The notes: generated by a model from the sequence alone, not told the origin. A stretch of 64,000 nt of DNA from Gracilibacillus kekensis (GCF_900143085.1 NZ_FRCZ01000001.1:620001-684000); one strand, 5' to 3'; positions 8,932 to 18,892 are shown, numbered from the stretch's first letter. Made by a program: numbers and translations.

Positions 8932-11900
8932 TCACTCAGTAATATGATATTTTATGAAAGAATATTTTTGATAGGGTTGCTGTGACCCTTGCTCTCTTAC
9001 ATGCACTACTAGTTTATAATTTCCAGCAACACTCGGTTCCCATCCTATATTCGTATCAGTACTATAGTTCTGGATTAAGGTCCATTCTCCTGTATCTAGA
9101 TTCTCTTGCCAGAATTTATACTCTACTGGATTTTCACTTGTTGCCTTTGCGTTTACTATTATTCTTTCATTTACTGGTTGTGGGCTTAACTTGTCAGCTT
9201 CTAACGATGTGATACTAATATTCGGCTTTACTATGACATAATTGAAAGTTTGGTAAGCTTCATATGGTTTCGTAGATCCTTGCTCTCTAACATGAACCAC
9301 AAGTTGATAGTTTCCTGCAACACTCGGTTTCCATCCTATATTTGTGTCACTACTATAGTTTTGTAATAGAGTCCATTCTCCTGTATCTAGATTCTCTTGC
9401 CAGAATTTATACTCTACTGGATTTTCACTTGTTGCCTTTGCATTTACTATTATTCTTTCATTTACTGGTTGTGGACTTTTTCTATCTACTTCTATCGTTG
9501 TAGTTATTGGTTCCAACTTATCTATCACATAATGCATAGTTCTGTAAGCTTCATATGGTTTTGTAGATCCTTGCTCTCTAACATGTACCACAAGTTGATA
9601 GTTTCCTGCAACGCTAGGGTTCCATTGTATAGACGTTTCACTACTATAATTCTGTAATAAGGTCCATTCCCCTGAATCTAAATTTTCTGCCCAGAATTTA
9701 TACTCTACTGGGTTTTTAAATGTCGCATTTGAAGTGACTTTAATTGCTTCATTTACTAGTTGTGGACTTGTTTTGTCCGTTTCAAACAATGTGATACTTG
9801 GCTTCGGCTTCTCTATAACATAATTAAGAACCTTATACGCTTGATATGGCCTAGTGGATCCTTGTTCCCTTACATGAACCACTAGTTTATAGTTTCCTAC
9901 TTCATTAGGCTCCCAGCCAATGTTCGTGTCACTACTATAATTCTGTAATAAGATCCATTCTCCTGTATCTACATTCTCTTGCCAGAATTTATATTCTACA
10001 GGATTAGTACTTGTCGCCTTTGCATTAAGTATTATTCTTTCATTAACTGATTGTGGACTCGGTTTGTCAGCAGTGTAGCTATTAAAATCAATATTTATAT
10101 TTTCTTTCACTTCAAAGTTAATTGTTTTGTATACATCAAAACTTTTGTGGGATTCTACGTCTTTAACATGTACCACCAATCTATATTTACCAGCCTTAGA
10201 CGGAGTCCATACTACTTTAGGATCATTCGAGTAGTTCCTTATCAATTCCCATTTACCGGTTTTAAGATTTTCTGCCCAATACTTATACTGTAATGCATTC
10301 TCACCAGAAGCATTTGTCTTCAACTCAATATTAGTGTCAGTACCTACAGGACTTTGGATATTCGAACTAAAATCTGAAATAATAGGGTCCCTAGTAGAAT
10401 TTATTGTGTAATTCATTGTTAAATAATCATCATATTGGCTTGAAGAGTATTTATCTTTTACGTGAACATTAATCGTGTATTCTCCTGGTTTTTGGGGCTT
10501 CCAACTAACGCTATTCGAATCCGAATAATCTTTTAATAGATGCCACTCATCATTGTATAGAACCCAATATTTATATTCTGGTTGATATCCACCACTAGTA
10601 TTTGCGGTAAATTGAATATTAGAATAACTGTTTTGTGGAGAAGGCTTGTCCGTTTTTATATCTGTAATACTAATTTTTGTTGGTATTTTACTAGTGTATT
10701 TTATTGAAATATCATTATAATAATGTTTCAATATTTCTCTATAATTTTTATTATAATTTTGGGCCATATTTTGAGCACCCCATTGGCTCATACCAACACC
10801 GTGACCAAATCCACCACCGTTAAAGATGTATTTACCATCTTGTAATGATAGTTGCTTAATGTTAATACTTTTCATTTTTGAAGTGCCGATCATGGATCTA
10901 AATGCTGTCAAAGGATATTTAACCTCAGTCTCAAATAAATAGACCCTTCCTTTAGAAGTCATTCTATAACTATTATTATCCAAGTTTTTTAATATATATT
11001 GAATTTTAATGGTTCCCATATATTCCTTATCAGGATTTAAATCTATTTTATCAAAATTCAGAGCTTTGATATCTATGATTTTCATTTCATATTTTTTATC
11101 TATAACTGTTCCATATAATTTAGCCTTCAAATTCCTCATAAATGAATAATCCGATTCACGAATTTCATCCCACCACTGTTCTGGTGTACCAAGACTTTTC
11201 CCCGCGAAACTTATTTGGACTTTCGAAATGGGAAAACTCCAATCATTATATGGATTTTGACTAAATCTATCATAAATATCTTCCTTATTTGTTAAATTAG
11301 GGTGCCAACTATTTTCTGTGCCCCAATAATTTTCATTAGAAAGAATTCTTCCACCGTTCGATGCAGAATAAACCGCTGATATTGTCCGATTATTTGCATC
11401 TAATAAAACTTCTCCTCTAGTTTGCCCAACAGCTTTTATAGCAGTATTATAAATTGATCCTTGAGGAATTCCTGCATATACTTGATTCGCTTGAGAATCT
11501 AGAATACTACTAGTGCTGTCAATATGGCTGTATGCTACCGTTCTTGCTGCTAGAGCCTGAGATTTTAAAGCATCAATATTCCATGATGGATACATTTCAT
11601 AGCCTACTACACCTTTTAAATAGTCTTCAACAAATAGTTTATTGTATGGTCTTATATAGTTTCCTTCGGCTTTAAATGTCATTTCGCCCAAGTACGATAA
11701 AGTTTGTCCATATCGAACTGATTCAAAGATAGTCAAATAATGATATGGATTATATCTTTCTGGTCTAAACGTAAGTTCTTCAGTAAAAGTACCAAGTACG
11801 TTTGATCCTTCTTTTAATATTAGCTTTTCACCACTTTTGTTTATTGTATAGGAACCCCCATTTTTGAGGTCTATATTGGAATTATAAATATAGTAATTCC

Positions 11901-12063
11901 CATTAACTTCAAAATTAATTTCCGTTTGATTATTTACATAGTTCACTAGTTTTACAGATATTAGCCCAGGACCACTGGCGTGCACAGTATTATTTGTACT
12001 ACTAATCGAAAGAGCTACAACCCCAATGATACACATAAACAGAAGCTTCAACACTTTATTCAA
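8932..12063 (-). CDS. Secreted SpoIID/LytB-domain protein with six C-terminal repeats
   Basis: The family acts on peptidoglycan glycans: SpoIID is a lytic transglycosylase and LytB modifies the amidase LytC. After a signal peptide (about 1-30, cut near HASG) the SpoIID domain shows GYEMYPSW (Glu near 155, matching the catalytic Glu of SpoIID), SQALAARTVAY, and the C-terminal FGHGVGMSQWGAQ near 420. Residues 461-1043 hold six repeats of about 97 residues. The first two are divergent; the last four are nearly the same as those of the adjacent amidase. The pair therefore looks like a LytB/LytC-type team with shared wall-binding or polymer-binding repeats. The TTG at 12063, seven bases after GAGGAG, is preferred over the GTG at 12078, which overlaps that site. 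Confidence 0.88.
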   Translation of the reverse strand: MNKVLKLLFMCIIGVVALSISSTNNTVHASGPGLISVKLVNYVNNQTEINFEVNGNYYIYNSNIDLKNGGSYTINKSGEKLILKEGSNVLGTFTEELTFRPERYNPYHYLTIFESVRYGQTLSYLGEMTFKAEGNYIRPYNKLFVEDYLKGVVGYEMYPSWNIDALKSQALAARTVAYSHIDSTSSILDSQANQVYAGIPQGSIYNTAIKAVGQTRGEVLLDANNRTISAVYSASNGGRILSNENYWGTENSWHPNLTNKEDIYDRFSQNPYNDWSFPISKVQISFAGKSLGTPEQWWDEIRESDYSFMRNLKAKLYGTVIDKKYEMKIIDIKALNFDKIDLNPDKEYMGTIKIQYILKNLDNNSYRMTSKGRVYLFETEVKYPLTAFRSMIGTSKMKSINIKQLSLQDGKYIFNGGGFGHGVGMSQWGAQNMAQNYNKNYREILKHYYNDISIKYTSKIPTKISITDIKTDKPSPQNSYSNIQFTANTSGGYQPEYKYWVLYNDEWHLLKDYSDSNSVSWKPQKPGEYTINVHVKDKYSSSQYDDYLTMNYTINSTRDPIISDFSSNIQSPVGTDTNIELKTNASGENALQYKYWAENLKTGKWELIRNYSNDPKVVWTPSKAGKYRLVVHVKDVESHKSFDVYKTINFEVKENINIDFNSYTADKPSPQSVNERIILNAKATSTNPVEYKFWQENVDTGEWILLQNYSSDTNIGWEPNEVGNYKLVVHVREQGSTRPYQAYKVLNYVIEKPKPSITLFETDKTSPQLVNEAIKVTSNATFKNPVEYKFWAENLDSGEWTLLQNYSSETSIQWNPSVAGNYQLVVHVREQGSTKPYEAYRTMHYVIDKLEPITTTIEVDRKSPQPVNERIIVNAKATSENPVEYKFWQENLDTGEWTLLQNYSSDTNIGWKPSVAGNYQLVVHVREQGSTKPYEAYQTFNYVIVKPNISITSLEADKLSPQPVNERIIVNAKATSENPVEYKFWQENLDTGEWTLIQNYSTDTNIGWEPSVAGNYKLVVHVREQGSQQPYQKYSFIKYHITE

Positions 12064-12142
12064 TAGTATTCTCCTCACTTTTCTATTAAACTCTTTAACT
12101 TGCTAATTTAGATTTTTTAAACATTTTTGGGAATTTATTTTT

Positions 12143-13156
12143 CTATACTTTATAAACATTAATAATTTTTGAATAATAATCGTAAATCTTTTTTATCTCT
12201 TCTCTATTATTAGTATTCAATATTGATTCATCGATCATGAAAGAATCTATTTCCACTGTATCATCAAATAGAGATTTTAAGTTACCTAGTGCTGTTGAAT
12301 AAAAAGAAGAAACATGATTTGGAATTTCGTAACTTTTCACCAAATAAAATTCAATAGGAATATCAAGTTTTAATATTCGAAATCCGAGATTTTCAATTTC
12401 ATAAAGGAAATCATCATTTTCTGTTCTATGTGGTACATAAAAGAACTCTTTAGTTGAATCATAATGTTGCAATACTTTTTTTAACAGGTTTAAATACTCT
12501 TGCCTTGTTTTAATTATTCTTTTTTCAGTCAAAGGAGAACCCAAAAAAAAGAGATTATCTACTTTTGATTTATTTTCCTGCTGCTTTTTCAGAAATGTAT
12601 AATTATTTTTAATTATTCTTATATTTTTCATCGGCTCTAAATTATAAGAAGTAAAGAATGTCATTTCTCTTTTTGACATTTTTTTTGAGATATTTCCGAT
12701 ACCCAACAATTTTCTCATTAAATTCTTAAAAAAAGCTTTCAAGCCTGTTATTTTTTTTACTCGATTCGGATTGGTCAAATTATTATATATTTTTAATGTT
12801 GCAGTCCCATCATCCAAAACAAATAAATCAGATTGCAAGAAGGAATTTATGAAACACTGTATCGCATCAGATCTAAAGTCTCCAATAAAAATTTTATCAA
12901 TTTTCTCATAAGACCTTATCTGCCTCTTCATCCCGAAAATCCTTGTTAACCAACTTATTTTGCCTGATCCAAAACCTACCTTTTCAACATTATACCACTC
13001 GGAATTATCCGTTAGGTTCAACATTTGCTTCATAGAATTTGGATTTTCTCCATTATTAAGTAATAATGTACATGTTTCTGTTGGTAATTGAAAGTATTGC
13101 TTTGCTTCCATAGCATTTAATAATTGAAGCGGAGATTCAACAATAAAAACGTTCAA
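12143..13156 (-). CDS. Sialyltransferase-like glycosyltransferase (GT52/polysialyltransferase type)
   Basis: The N-terminus VFIVESPLQLLNAMEA is typical of bacterial sialyltransferase and polysialyltransferase-like proteins, and a DDG motif near residue 116 corresponds to the D/E-D/E-G motif of GT38, GT52 and GT80 enzymes. The later block FFYVPHRTE stands where the HP motif would lie, and SSFYSTAL resembles the SS-S/T motif. It would use the CMP-activated nonulosonic acid made by the upstream genes. It is the last gene of the operon, 56 bp after the aminotransferase. Translation starts at TTG (13156) after a strong GGAGGGTG. Family is recalled, acceptor unknown. Confidence 0.7.
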   Translation of the reverse strand: MNVFIVESPLQLLNAMEAKQYFQLPTETCTLLLNNGENPNSMKQMLNLTDNSEWYNVEKVGFGSGKISWLTRIFGMKRQIRSYEKIDKIFIGDFRSDAIQCFINSFLQSDLFVLDDGTATLKIYNNLTNPNRVKKITGLKAFFKNLMRKLLGIGNISKKMSKREMTFFTSYNLEPMKNIRIIKNNYTFLKKQQENKSKVDNLFFLGSPLTEKRIIKTRQEYLNLLKKVLQHYDSTKEFFYVPHRTENDDFLYEIENLGFRILKLDIPIEFYLVKSYEIPNHVSSFYSTALGNLKSLFDDTVEIDSFMIDESILNTNNREEIKKIYDYYSKIINVYKV

Positions 13157-13212
13157 ATATTACACCCTCCTTATTTGTACTCAAATACAAAAAGTCGAAT
13201 ACAGTTCAGAAA

Positions 13213-14349
13213 TTAAGTTAATGCCGTTTTGATGATATCAATGACCTTATCTTGTTGTTCATTTGTCAAACTAGATCCAGAGGGCAAACAAATACCTGTG
13301 TCAAAAACTTTGTTAGAAAAACTGTCAGTAGAATGAGGATAGTATAAGTTATCTTTAAACAATGGTTGTTCATGTAGTGGCTTCCAAATAGGTCTAGCTT
13401 CTACATTCTCCTTATTCAATAAATCAATTAGTTCCATGTAATTTTTACGAACTAATTGAGGATTTAGTGTCAGAGTAGTTAACCAACGTGTAGAATAATA
13501 ATCCTTAGGTTCTGGCATGAACTTTATACCATTAATTTGGGTTAGTTCACCTTTGTATTTGTTAAAAATTTCTCTACGTCTTTCGATTCTGGAGTCTAGC
13601 ACCTCTAGTTGAGCCCTTCCTACCCCTGCTAATATGTTACTCAATCTATAATTATATCCAACATGACTATGTTGATAATGTATTGCTTTATCTCTTGCTT
13701 GTGTAGCTAAAAATTTTGCTTTTTCCATATAATAACTATCATTCGAAACCATCATTCCGCCACCAGATGTAGTTATTATTTTATTACCGTTAAAGGAAAA
13801 GATCCCTATTGTACCAAATGAACCAGACTTTTTACCATAATACTCTGCACCTAAAGATTCAGCCGCATCTTCAATTATTGGTACATTATATTGCTCACAA
13901 ATAGTTAATATTTCATTCATATCTGCACTTTGGCCATATAAATTCACCACAATAATAGCTTTTGGCAGTTTATTATTTTTTTCCGCATCCTCTAAGGCTT
14001 TCCTTAGTGCTGTTGGTGACATATTCCAGGTTTCTGGTTCAGAATCAATAAATACTGGTTGTGCTTTTAAATAGAGAATGGGATTTGCTGATGCGATAAA
14101 AGTTAAACTAGAACAAAAAACGAGATCATCTTTTTTCACCTCTAAGAGTTCTAAAGCTAGGTGTATCCCTGCAGTACCCGAACTAACCGCAGTTGCATCT
14201 GATACACCTATATAATCAGCCATTTCTTTCTCAAAGGAGTCTACGTTTGGACCTAATGGTGCAACCCAATTAGAATCGAACGCATAGTCAATATACTTCC
14301 TTTCGTTTCCACTCATATGAGGTGGTGACAATAATATTCTCTCACTCAT
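13213..14349 (-). CDS. DegT/DnrJ/EryC1-type sugar aminotransferase (LegC-like)
   Basis: This PLP-dependent enzyme would add the 4-amino group to the 4-keto sugar made by the dehydratase at 17876-18880, giving UDP-4-amino-4,6-dideoxy-GlcNAc. Family features are AVSSGTAGIHLAL, the EDAAESLGA block that holds the cofactor, and FSFNGNKIITTSGGG with the Schiff-base lysine. It is 378 aa from the ATG at 14349. The start codon overlaps the end of the acetyltransferase gene by eight bases (ATGAGTGA), so the two are translationally coupled. That makes the upstream frameshift likely to affect its expression. The start at 14415 in the longer frame lies inside the acetyltransferase and is rejected. Confidence 0.88.
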   Translation of the reverse strand: MSERILLSPPHMSGNERKYIDYAFDSNWVAPLGPNVDSFEKEMADYIGVSDATAVSSGTAGIHLALELLEVKKDDLVFCSSLTFIASANPILYLKAQPVFIDSEPETWNMSPTALRKALEDAEKNNKLPKAIIVVNLYGQSADMNEILTICEQYNVPIIEDAAESLGAEYYGKKSGSFGTIGIFSFNGNKIITTSGGGMMVSNDSYYMEKAKFLATQARDKAIHYQHSHVGYNYRLSNILAGVGRAQLEVLDSRIERRREIFNKYKGELTQINGIKFMPEPKDYYSTRWLTTLTLNPQLVRKNYMELIDLLNKENVEARPIWKPLHEQPLFKDNLYYPHSTDSFSNKVFDTGICLPSGSSLTNEQQDKVIDIIKTALT

Positions 14350-14973
14350 CGTTATCAACCCTTCTTTTTTCTTTTGCAGGAACTCCGTAAGCAACTGTGT
14401 AAGGTTTAATCTCATTTACAACCGTCGAACCTGCTCCAATTATGCTATCATTTCCTATAGTTATATTTTGAATAATAGAGGTTCCTACTCCTATATGACT
14501 TCGCTTACCAATAGATACATTGCCCGATAGATTAACTCCTGGAGATATATGCACATAATCATTTACAAAACAATCATGATCTATAGTCGATGATGTGTTT
14601 AGAATACAGTGATTTCCGATTTCACTTGAATGGTTAACAACAACATTCGGCATCAAAACAGTTCCATCTCCTATTGTAACATTCGACCCAATATAACAAG
14701 AAGGATGTATAGCTTTGCCAAAATAATAACCTTTATCAGCTATTTTTTGGGCAATTTTTAATCTTAACTTATTATCCCCAATCGCTATTATTACTTTTAT
14801 TGATGATTTATTAGGAAATATTGATTCAATGTCATCCGTTCCACCAAGAATTTGATAGCCAATAAAACTATCTTTTTTGTAATCATCTATAATGCCTAAT
14901 ATATTTTTTTTTTAAGTTTTAATATATCCACAACCACTTTCGAGTGTCCACCAGCACCAACTATAACGTACAT
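14342..14973 (-). pseudogene. PglD/NeuD-family acetyltransferase, frameshifted in a poly-A tract
   Basis: The intact gene would encode about 210 aa of the NeuD/PglD type, which acetylates the 4-amino sugar (making diacetylbacillosamine) or a sialic acid hydroxyl. The N-terminus MYVIVGAGGHSKVVVDILK is the nucleotide-sugar binding part and the C-terminal half is a left-handed beta-helix with hexapeptide repeats (IGDGTVLMPN, IGNHCILN, IGKRSHIGVGTSII). On the minus strand a run of ten A (14904-14913) ends the first frame at codon 24; eleven A would restore a continuous frame into NILGIIDDYKKDSF. An internal ATG at 14656 can still give a 104-residue C-terminal piece. This may be phase variation, a real null or a sequencing error. 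Confidence 0.85.
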
Positions 14974-14985
14974 TATTCCACACCT

Positions 14986-16143
14986 TTAATATGATATTTT
15001 TTTATTGATAAGAGCATTATCAATCTCGATCGATGTTATAACTTCGATAATTTTTTGACTTGCATTACCTTCCCCATAAACATTTTTTACTTCTGTAAGC
15101 TTTTGACTAAATGCTTGTGTATCCATCATTTTAATGGCTTTTAATAGATCATCCTTGTTACAATCTACATCTATTACATTCTCTGAGCGTTCTCTCCCGA
15201 TTTGCCTATTACCGATATTTATTACTGGCTTTTTGAATGATGCTGCCTCAATAATCCCTGACGACGAATTGCCGATAATAGCCAACGAGTTTTTAAGTAT
15301 TGTTAAATATTCCATTGGACTAAAATTAGTAACAAAATGAAAATATTTATATTTCTTGTAATTTTCATATTCAATAATAATATCCTCATTCCCTGCATCT
15401 GAATTCGGCATTATTATAATTACATCTTTTCCTAACTGTGATAGTGAACTCATACATATTTGGATTTGAGACTTAACATCATTTACCTCTGTCGTAACAG
15501 GGTGAAAGACAAACAAGTAATAGTCCTTATTATTCAATACAATATTATGTTTTAATAATACATCTTCTGTTTGTGGCGTTTCTTGTGTTTTAATTGTGTC
15601 GATTCGAGGAGCTCCCACTTTGAATATTCTCCATTGATCTTCTCCTAATTTACTGATACGTTCAGCGCTCAAATCAGTTGAAGGAAAGTGAATATGTGAT
15701 AACTTAGTGATCGCATGCCTTACAGATTCATCAATGGAACCTGAAACTTCTCCACCATGGATATGCGCTACTGGTATGTTCATATGAGAAGCAGAAATAG
15801 CCGCAGATAACATTTCGCCTCTATCTCCCAGAACAAGAACTATATCTGGTTTTAACCTTTGAAAAGACTGAGTCATTCCTATTATTCCAATACCAATTGA
15901 CTTTGCCATGTTTTCTCCAGTAGAACCTTGTAGCAAAATATCAACCTTATCTGATATCGTAAAATGATCATTTTCAATTTCTTTCAACGTATTCCCATGA
16001 TACGGAGACAAATGCATACCAGTAGCCAAAATTTGAAGGTTCAGATTTTCATTTTCATTAATTGTACTTATTATCGGATAATAAATTCCATAATCAGCTC
16101 TAGTACCAGTAATTACACATATATTTCTTTTAGGATTAATCAT
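14986..16143 (-). CDS. neuC: NeuC/LegG-type UDP-GlcNAc (or diacetylbacillosamine) 2-epimerase, hydrolysing
   Basis: This enzyme removes UDP and inverts C2 to give ManNAc or its 4-amino-6-deoxy analogue, the substrate of the synthase NeuB/LegI. The 385-residue product begins with VITGTRADYGIYYPII and contains VLGDRGEML, HIHGGEVSGSIDESVRHA and GNSSSGIIEAA, all typical of the hydrolysing subfamily rather than the non-hydrolysing MnaA. The presence of a 4,6-dehydratase and an aminotransferase in the same operon favours the LegG substrate over plain UDP-GlcNAc. Its ATG overlaps the stop of the synthase gene (ATGATTAA). Confidence 0.9.
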   Translation of the reverse strand: MINPKRNICVITGTRADYGIYYPIISTINENENLNLQILATGMHLSPYHGNTLKEIENDHFTISDKVDILLQGSTGENMAKSIGIGIIGMTQSFQRLKPDIVLVLGDRGEMLSAAISASHMNIPVAHIHGGEVSGSIDESVRHAITKLSHIHFPSTDLSAERISKLGEDQWRIFKVGAPRIDTIKTQETPQTEDVLLKHNIVLNNKDYYLFVFHPVTTEVNDVKSQIQICMSSLSQLGKDVIIIMPNSDAGNEDIIIEYENYKKYKYFHFVTNFSPMEYLTILKNSLAIIGNSSSGIIEAASFKKPVINIGNRQIGRERSENVIDVDCNKDDLLKAIKMMDTQAFSQKLTEVKNVYGEGNASQKIIEVITSIEIDNALINKKISY

Positions 16144-17177
16144 AGGATATCATCCCATTTAATAACTTGATCAGCTTGAACATCTTTTTTTATTTCTTTT
16201 CCTTGAATTAGTTCGAAAAATTTAGGCTCAATTCCGTTACCTGGTCTTTTAACCGTGAGAATATCCTCATTTAGTATGGTTCCTTTTGTTATTGCACTTT
16301 TTGCTACAATACTTTTCCTTGCTACTTCTTTTGTATCAGCTTCTGATGGCATGCACCTCTTTATGCCATCTCCTAATGCTTTCTCCAAATTCCTTATACT
16401 ATTTACCATTTCTTTGAATTCTTTTGGGGTAATGGAAGCCTTATGGTCAGGTCCTTCCATGTTTCTGTCTAGTGTAAAATGTTTTTCAATTAATTTTGCA
16501 CCGAGAGCAACAGCACCTATTGAGATTTCACTTCCGTCTGTATGGTCTGAATACCCTACGATATTCCCAAAACTATGCTTCATTGTGTTAATCACTTTTA
16601 AATTCACATCTTCATAAGGTGCTGGATAATCTGAAGTACAGTGCAAAAGGAGTACTTCTGAATCTTTTAGAATATTTAATGCTTCTTCAATTTCACCTAA
16701 ATTTGCCATTCCAGACGATAAAATGATCGGTATGTTTAAATTAGCTAGACCTTTTAAGAAAGGATGGTTTGTTAAATCACCTGATCCAACTTTAAAAGCG
16801 TGCACCCCTATTCGCTCTAAAAAAAGTGCACTATCTATATCAAATGGCGTAGATAGAAATTCTATTCCCTTGTCTTCACAATATTCTTTTAAAATAATAA
16901 AATCTTGTTCAGTTAATTCAAGTTTTTTCAGCATGTTATACTGTGATTCATGCTCACCCATGTTTTTCTTTTGGTATTCTGCTAAATTAGCAGAACTAGA
17001 AACTAAACTTTTTGCCTTAAACGTTTGAAACTTTACTGCGTCTGCTCCTGATTCAACTGCTACATCGATCATCTTTTTTGCAATATTCATATCACCATTA
17101 TGATTCACACCAACTTCGGCTATGATGTAAGTTGGTGAAGAACTATGAATAACCTTTTCGCCTATTTTTATCACCAT
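16140..17177 (-). CDS. neuB: NeuB/LegI-type nonulosonic acid synthase
   Basis: It condenses a ManNAc-like hexose with phosphoenolpyruvate to form a nine-carbon acid. The 345 aa contain the NeuB TIM barrel (GVNHNGDMNIAKKMID, AVKFQTF, KVGSGDLTNHPFL, GYSDHTDG, EKHFTLDRNMEGPDHKAS) and a C-terminal SAF/antifreeze-like domain at about 283-345 (RKSIVAKSAITKGTIL). Sequence alone does not separate sialic from legionaminic acid synthase; the pathway neighbours suggest legionaminic. It starts at the ATG directly after the CMP-transferase stop, with GGAGG overlapping the end of that gene. Confidence 0.92.
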   Translation of the reverse strand: MVIKIGEKVIHSSSPTYIIAEVGVNHNGDMNIAKKMIDVAVESGADAVKFQTFKAKSLVSSSANLAEYQKKNMGEHESQYNMLKKLELTEQDFIILKEYCEDKGIEFLSTPFDIDSALFLERIGVHAFKVGSGDLTNHPFLKGLANLNIPIILSSGMANLGEIEEALNILKDSEVLLLHCTSDYPAPYEDVNLKVINTMKHSFGNIVGYSDHTDGSEISIGAVALGAKLIEKHFTLDRNMEGPDHKASITPKEFKEMVNSIRNLEKALGDGIKRCMPSEADTKEVARKSIVAKSAITKGTILNEDILTVKRPGNGIEPKFFELIQGKEIKKDVQADQVIKWDDIL

Positions 17178-17861
17178 TTAATCCTCCATATGTTTGTTCA
17201 TCAGTATTTCTGCCAGATAAAGATCATAAATATCATCAATGTCAACTGATGATATTTTATCCATTATATAAGGGATTGCCATAGTGTCATATATTTTGTT
17301 TTTATTTAATACCATTTCCTTCGTAGTAATATATATAGCACCATTAATTTGATATATTGTTTCAAAGTCTTGTCTTCTTGTTACATCCGGTTTATTTTCA
17401 AGATAGTCGACTAATTTTCCATCATTTAATTTCTTCATAATGTTTGGGTGAACAGCTGCTTCCGATACACTGATTAATGGTGTTCGATTTTCATCATAAA
17501 ATTGTTTAATTGCTTCATCTATATGCTTAGTCGTCCTTAAAGGAGAAGTAGGTTGTAGAAGTATCATATCGTCCATTTTTTCATCTAATTCTTTAATGGT
17601 ATGACTTATTACATCTATAGATTTTGCATGGTCATCAGCTAAGCTTTTAGGTCTTATAAAAGGAACCTCAGCGCCATATTCTAAAGCCGCTGCAGCAATT
17701 TCATTATCGTCAGTTGAAACAATCACTCTGTCAACAAAGCTAGAGCTTTTAGCATTCTCAATAGTATGCGCAATTAAAGGTCGATTATTAAGCAATACTA
17801 AATTCTTCTTTTTTATACCTTTTGATCCACCCCTTGCAGGTATTAAAGCAACAATACTCAT
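17178..17861 (-). CDS. neuA: CMP-nonulosonic acid cytidylyltransferase (NeuA/LegF type)
   Basis: The 227-residue enzyme activates the free nonulosonic acid with CTP to the CMP-sugar donor. It shows the N-terminal CTP loop ALIPARGGSKGIKKKN, IVSTDDNEIA, LLQPTSPLR and the YQINGAIYI stretch found in this family. It is a single-domain form without the O-acetylesterase part seen in some NeuA proteins. It lies between the dehydratase (14 bp upstream) and the synthase, and TTAGGAG precedes the ATG. Exact substrate (Neu5Ac or legionaminic acid) is inferred from the pathway. Confidence 0.9.
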   Translation of the reverse strand: MSIVALIPARGGSKGIKKKNLVLLNNRPLIAHTIENAKSSSFVDRVIVSTDDNEIAAAALEYGAEVPFIRPKSLADDHAKSIDVISHTIKELDEKMDDMILLQPTSPLRTTKHIDEAIKQFYDENRTPLISVSEAAVHPNIMKKLNDGKLVDYLENKPDVTRRQDFETIYQINGAIYITTKEMVLNKNKIYDTMAIPYIMDKISSVDIDDIYDLYLAEILMNKHMED

Positions 17862-17875
17862 AATTAAAACAACTC

Positions 17876-18880
17876 CTAAAATAACAAATTCGTATTTTTT
17901 AATAAATCCTTAATTTCTTCTTTGAGTAATGGCTTTTCTGTTTTCGAAGAATATTCCTTTTTATCCGTCTTTGTAAAACCTTGCTTAGTATTAATTCTGT
18001 CATTCAATAACGAATCAATAGCATACATCTTATCATTTTCGAAAGCACGTTCCGACTCTTCCGATGTCATTAATTCTTCGTAAACTTTTTCCCCTGGTCT
18101 AATTCCGACTTCTGTTATCTTACCTGTATATGATTGTTGACTTTTAGAATTATAGTCTTCAATTAATACTTCTGCGAGGTCATTTATGAAAAGAACAGGC
18201 ATTTTCAATACATAAGTCTCTCCACCTGTTGAAAATTCTCCTGCATTAAGAACTAACTTAGCTGCTTGTGGCACCGACATCATGAATCTTGTCATATCTT
18301 TATCTGTTAATGTAATGTCATTGTTTTGTTTTATCTGCTTCTTGAAGAGTGGTATCACTGACCCTCTAGATCCCATAACATTCCCAAATCTCACACACGA
18401 AAATGCCGTTTTAGCTGATCCTTTATAGTGTTCTGCTGCAGAAACTAATTTTTCTGATAACAATTTGGTTGCTCCCATTGTATTCGTTGGGTTAACCACT
18501 TTATCCGTACTCACTGCTACTACTTTTTCAACATTATTATCAATTGCAGATTCTATAATATTTTGTACACCAAAAACATTTGTTTTCACAGCTTCAAACG
18601 GGTTATATTCAGAAGAAGGTACATGTTTTAAGGCTGCTGCATGAAAAATGATATCAATGTCTTTAGTTGCATAATTAATTCTATCTTTATCACGTATATC
18701 TCCAATTAAATATCTTATATTACTGTATTCTTTTAGTTCATACTGTAAATCAAACTGCTTCGATTCATCTCTACTAAGAATTCTAATAACATTGGGTTCA
18801 TACTTTAATAATTGTCTAACTATTTCACTTCCAATAGAACCTGTTCCACCAGTAACTAATATATTTTTTCCTTGATACAT
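17876..18880 (-). CDS. UDP-GlcNAc 4,6-dehydratase (LegB/PglF-like, soluble)
   Basis: An extended short-chain dehydrogenase that makes the 4-keto-6-deoxy sugar from UDP-GlcNAc. Residues 11-17 are the NAD-binding GGTGSIG, and the active-site stretch reads STDKVVNPTNTMGATK. The usual catalytic Tyr of this motif is Met here. Met is the form recalled from the C5-retaining class (WbpM, PglF, CapD), whereas PseB-type C5-inverting enzymes keep Tyr. That supports a bacillosamine/legionaminic rather than pseudaminic route. It lacks the membrane domain of PglF and is 334 aa. The ATG at 18880 follows GAGGGTG by seven bases; the upstream GTG is less likely. Confidence 0.88.
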   Translation of the reverse strand: MYQGKNILVTGGTGSIGSEIVRQLLKYEPNVIRILSRDESKQFDLQYELKEYSNIRYLIGDIRDKDRINYATKDIDIIFHAAALKHVPSSEYNPFEAVKTNVFGVQNIIESAIDNNVEKVVAVSTDKVVNPTNTMGATKLLSEKLVSAAEHYKGSAKTAFSCVRFGNVMGSRGSVIPLFKKQIKQNNDITLTDKDMTRFMMSVPQAAKLVLNAGEFSTGGETYVLKMPVLFINDLAEVLIEDYNSKSQQSYTGKITEVGIRPGEKVYEELMTSEESERAFENDKMYAIDSLLNDRINTKQGFTKTDKKEYSSKTEKPLLKEEIKDLLKNTNLLF

Positions 18881-18892
18881 ACAAAACACCCT

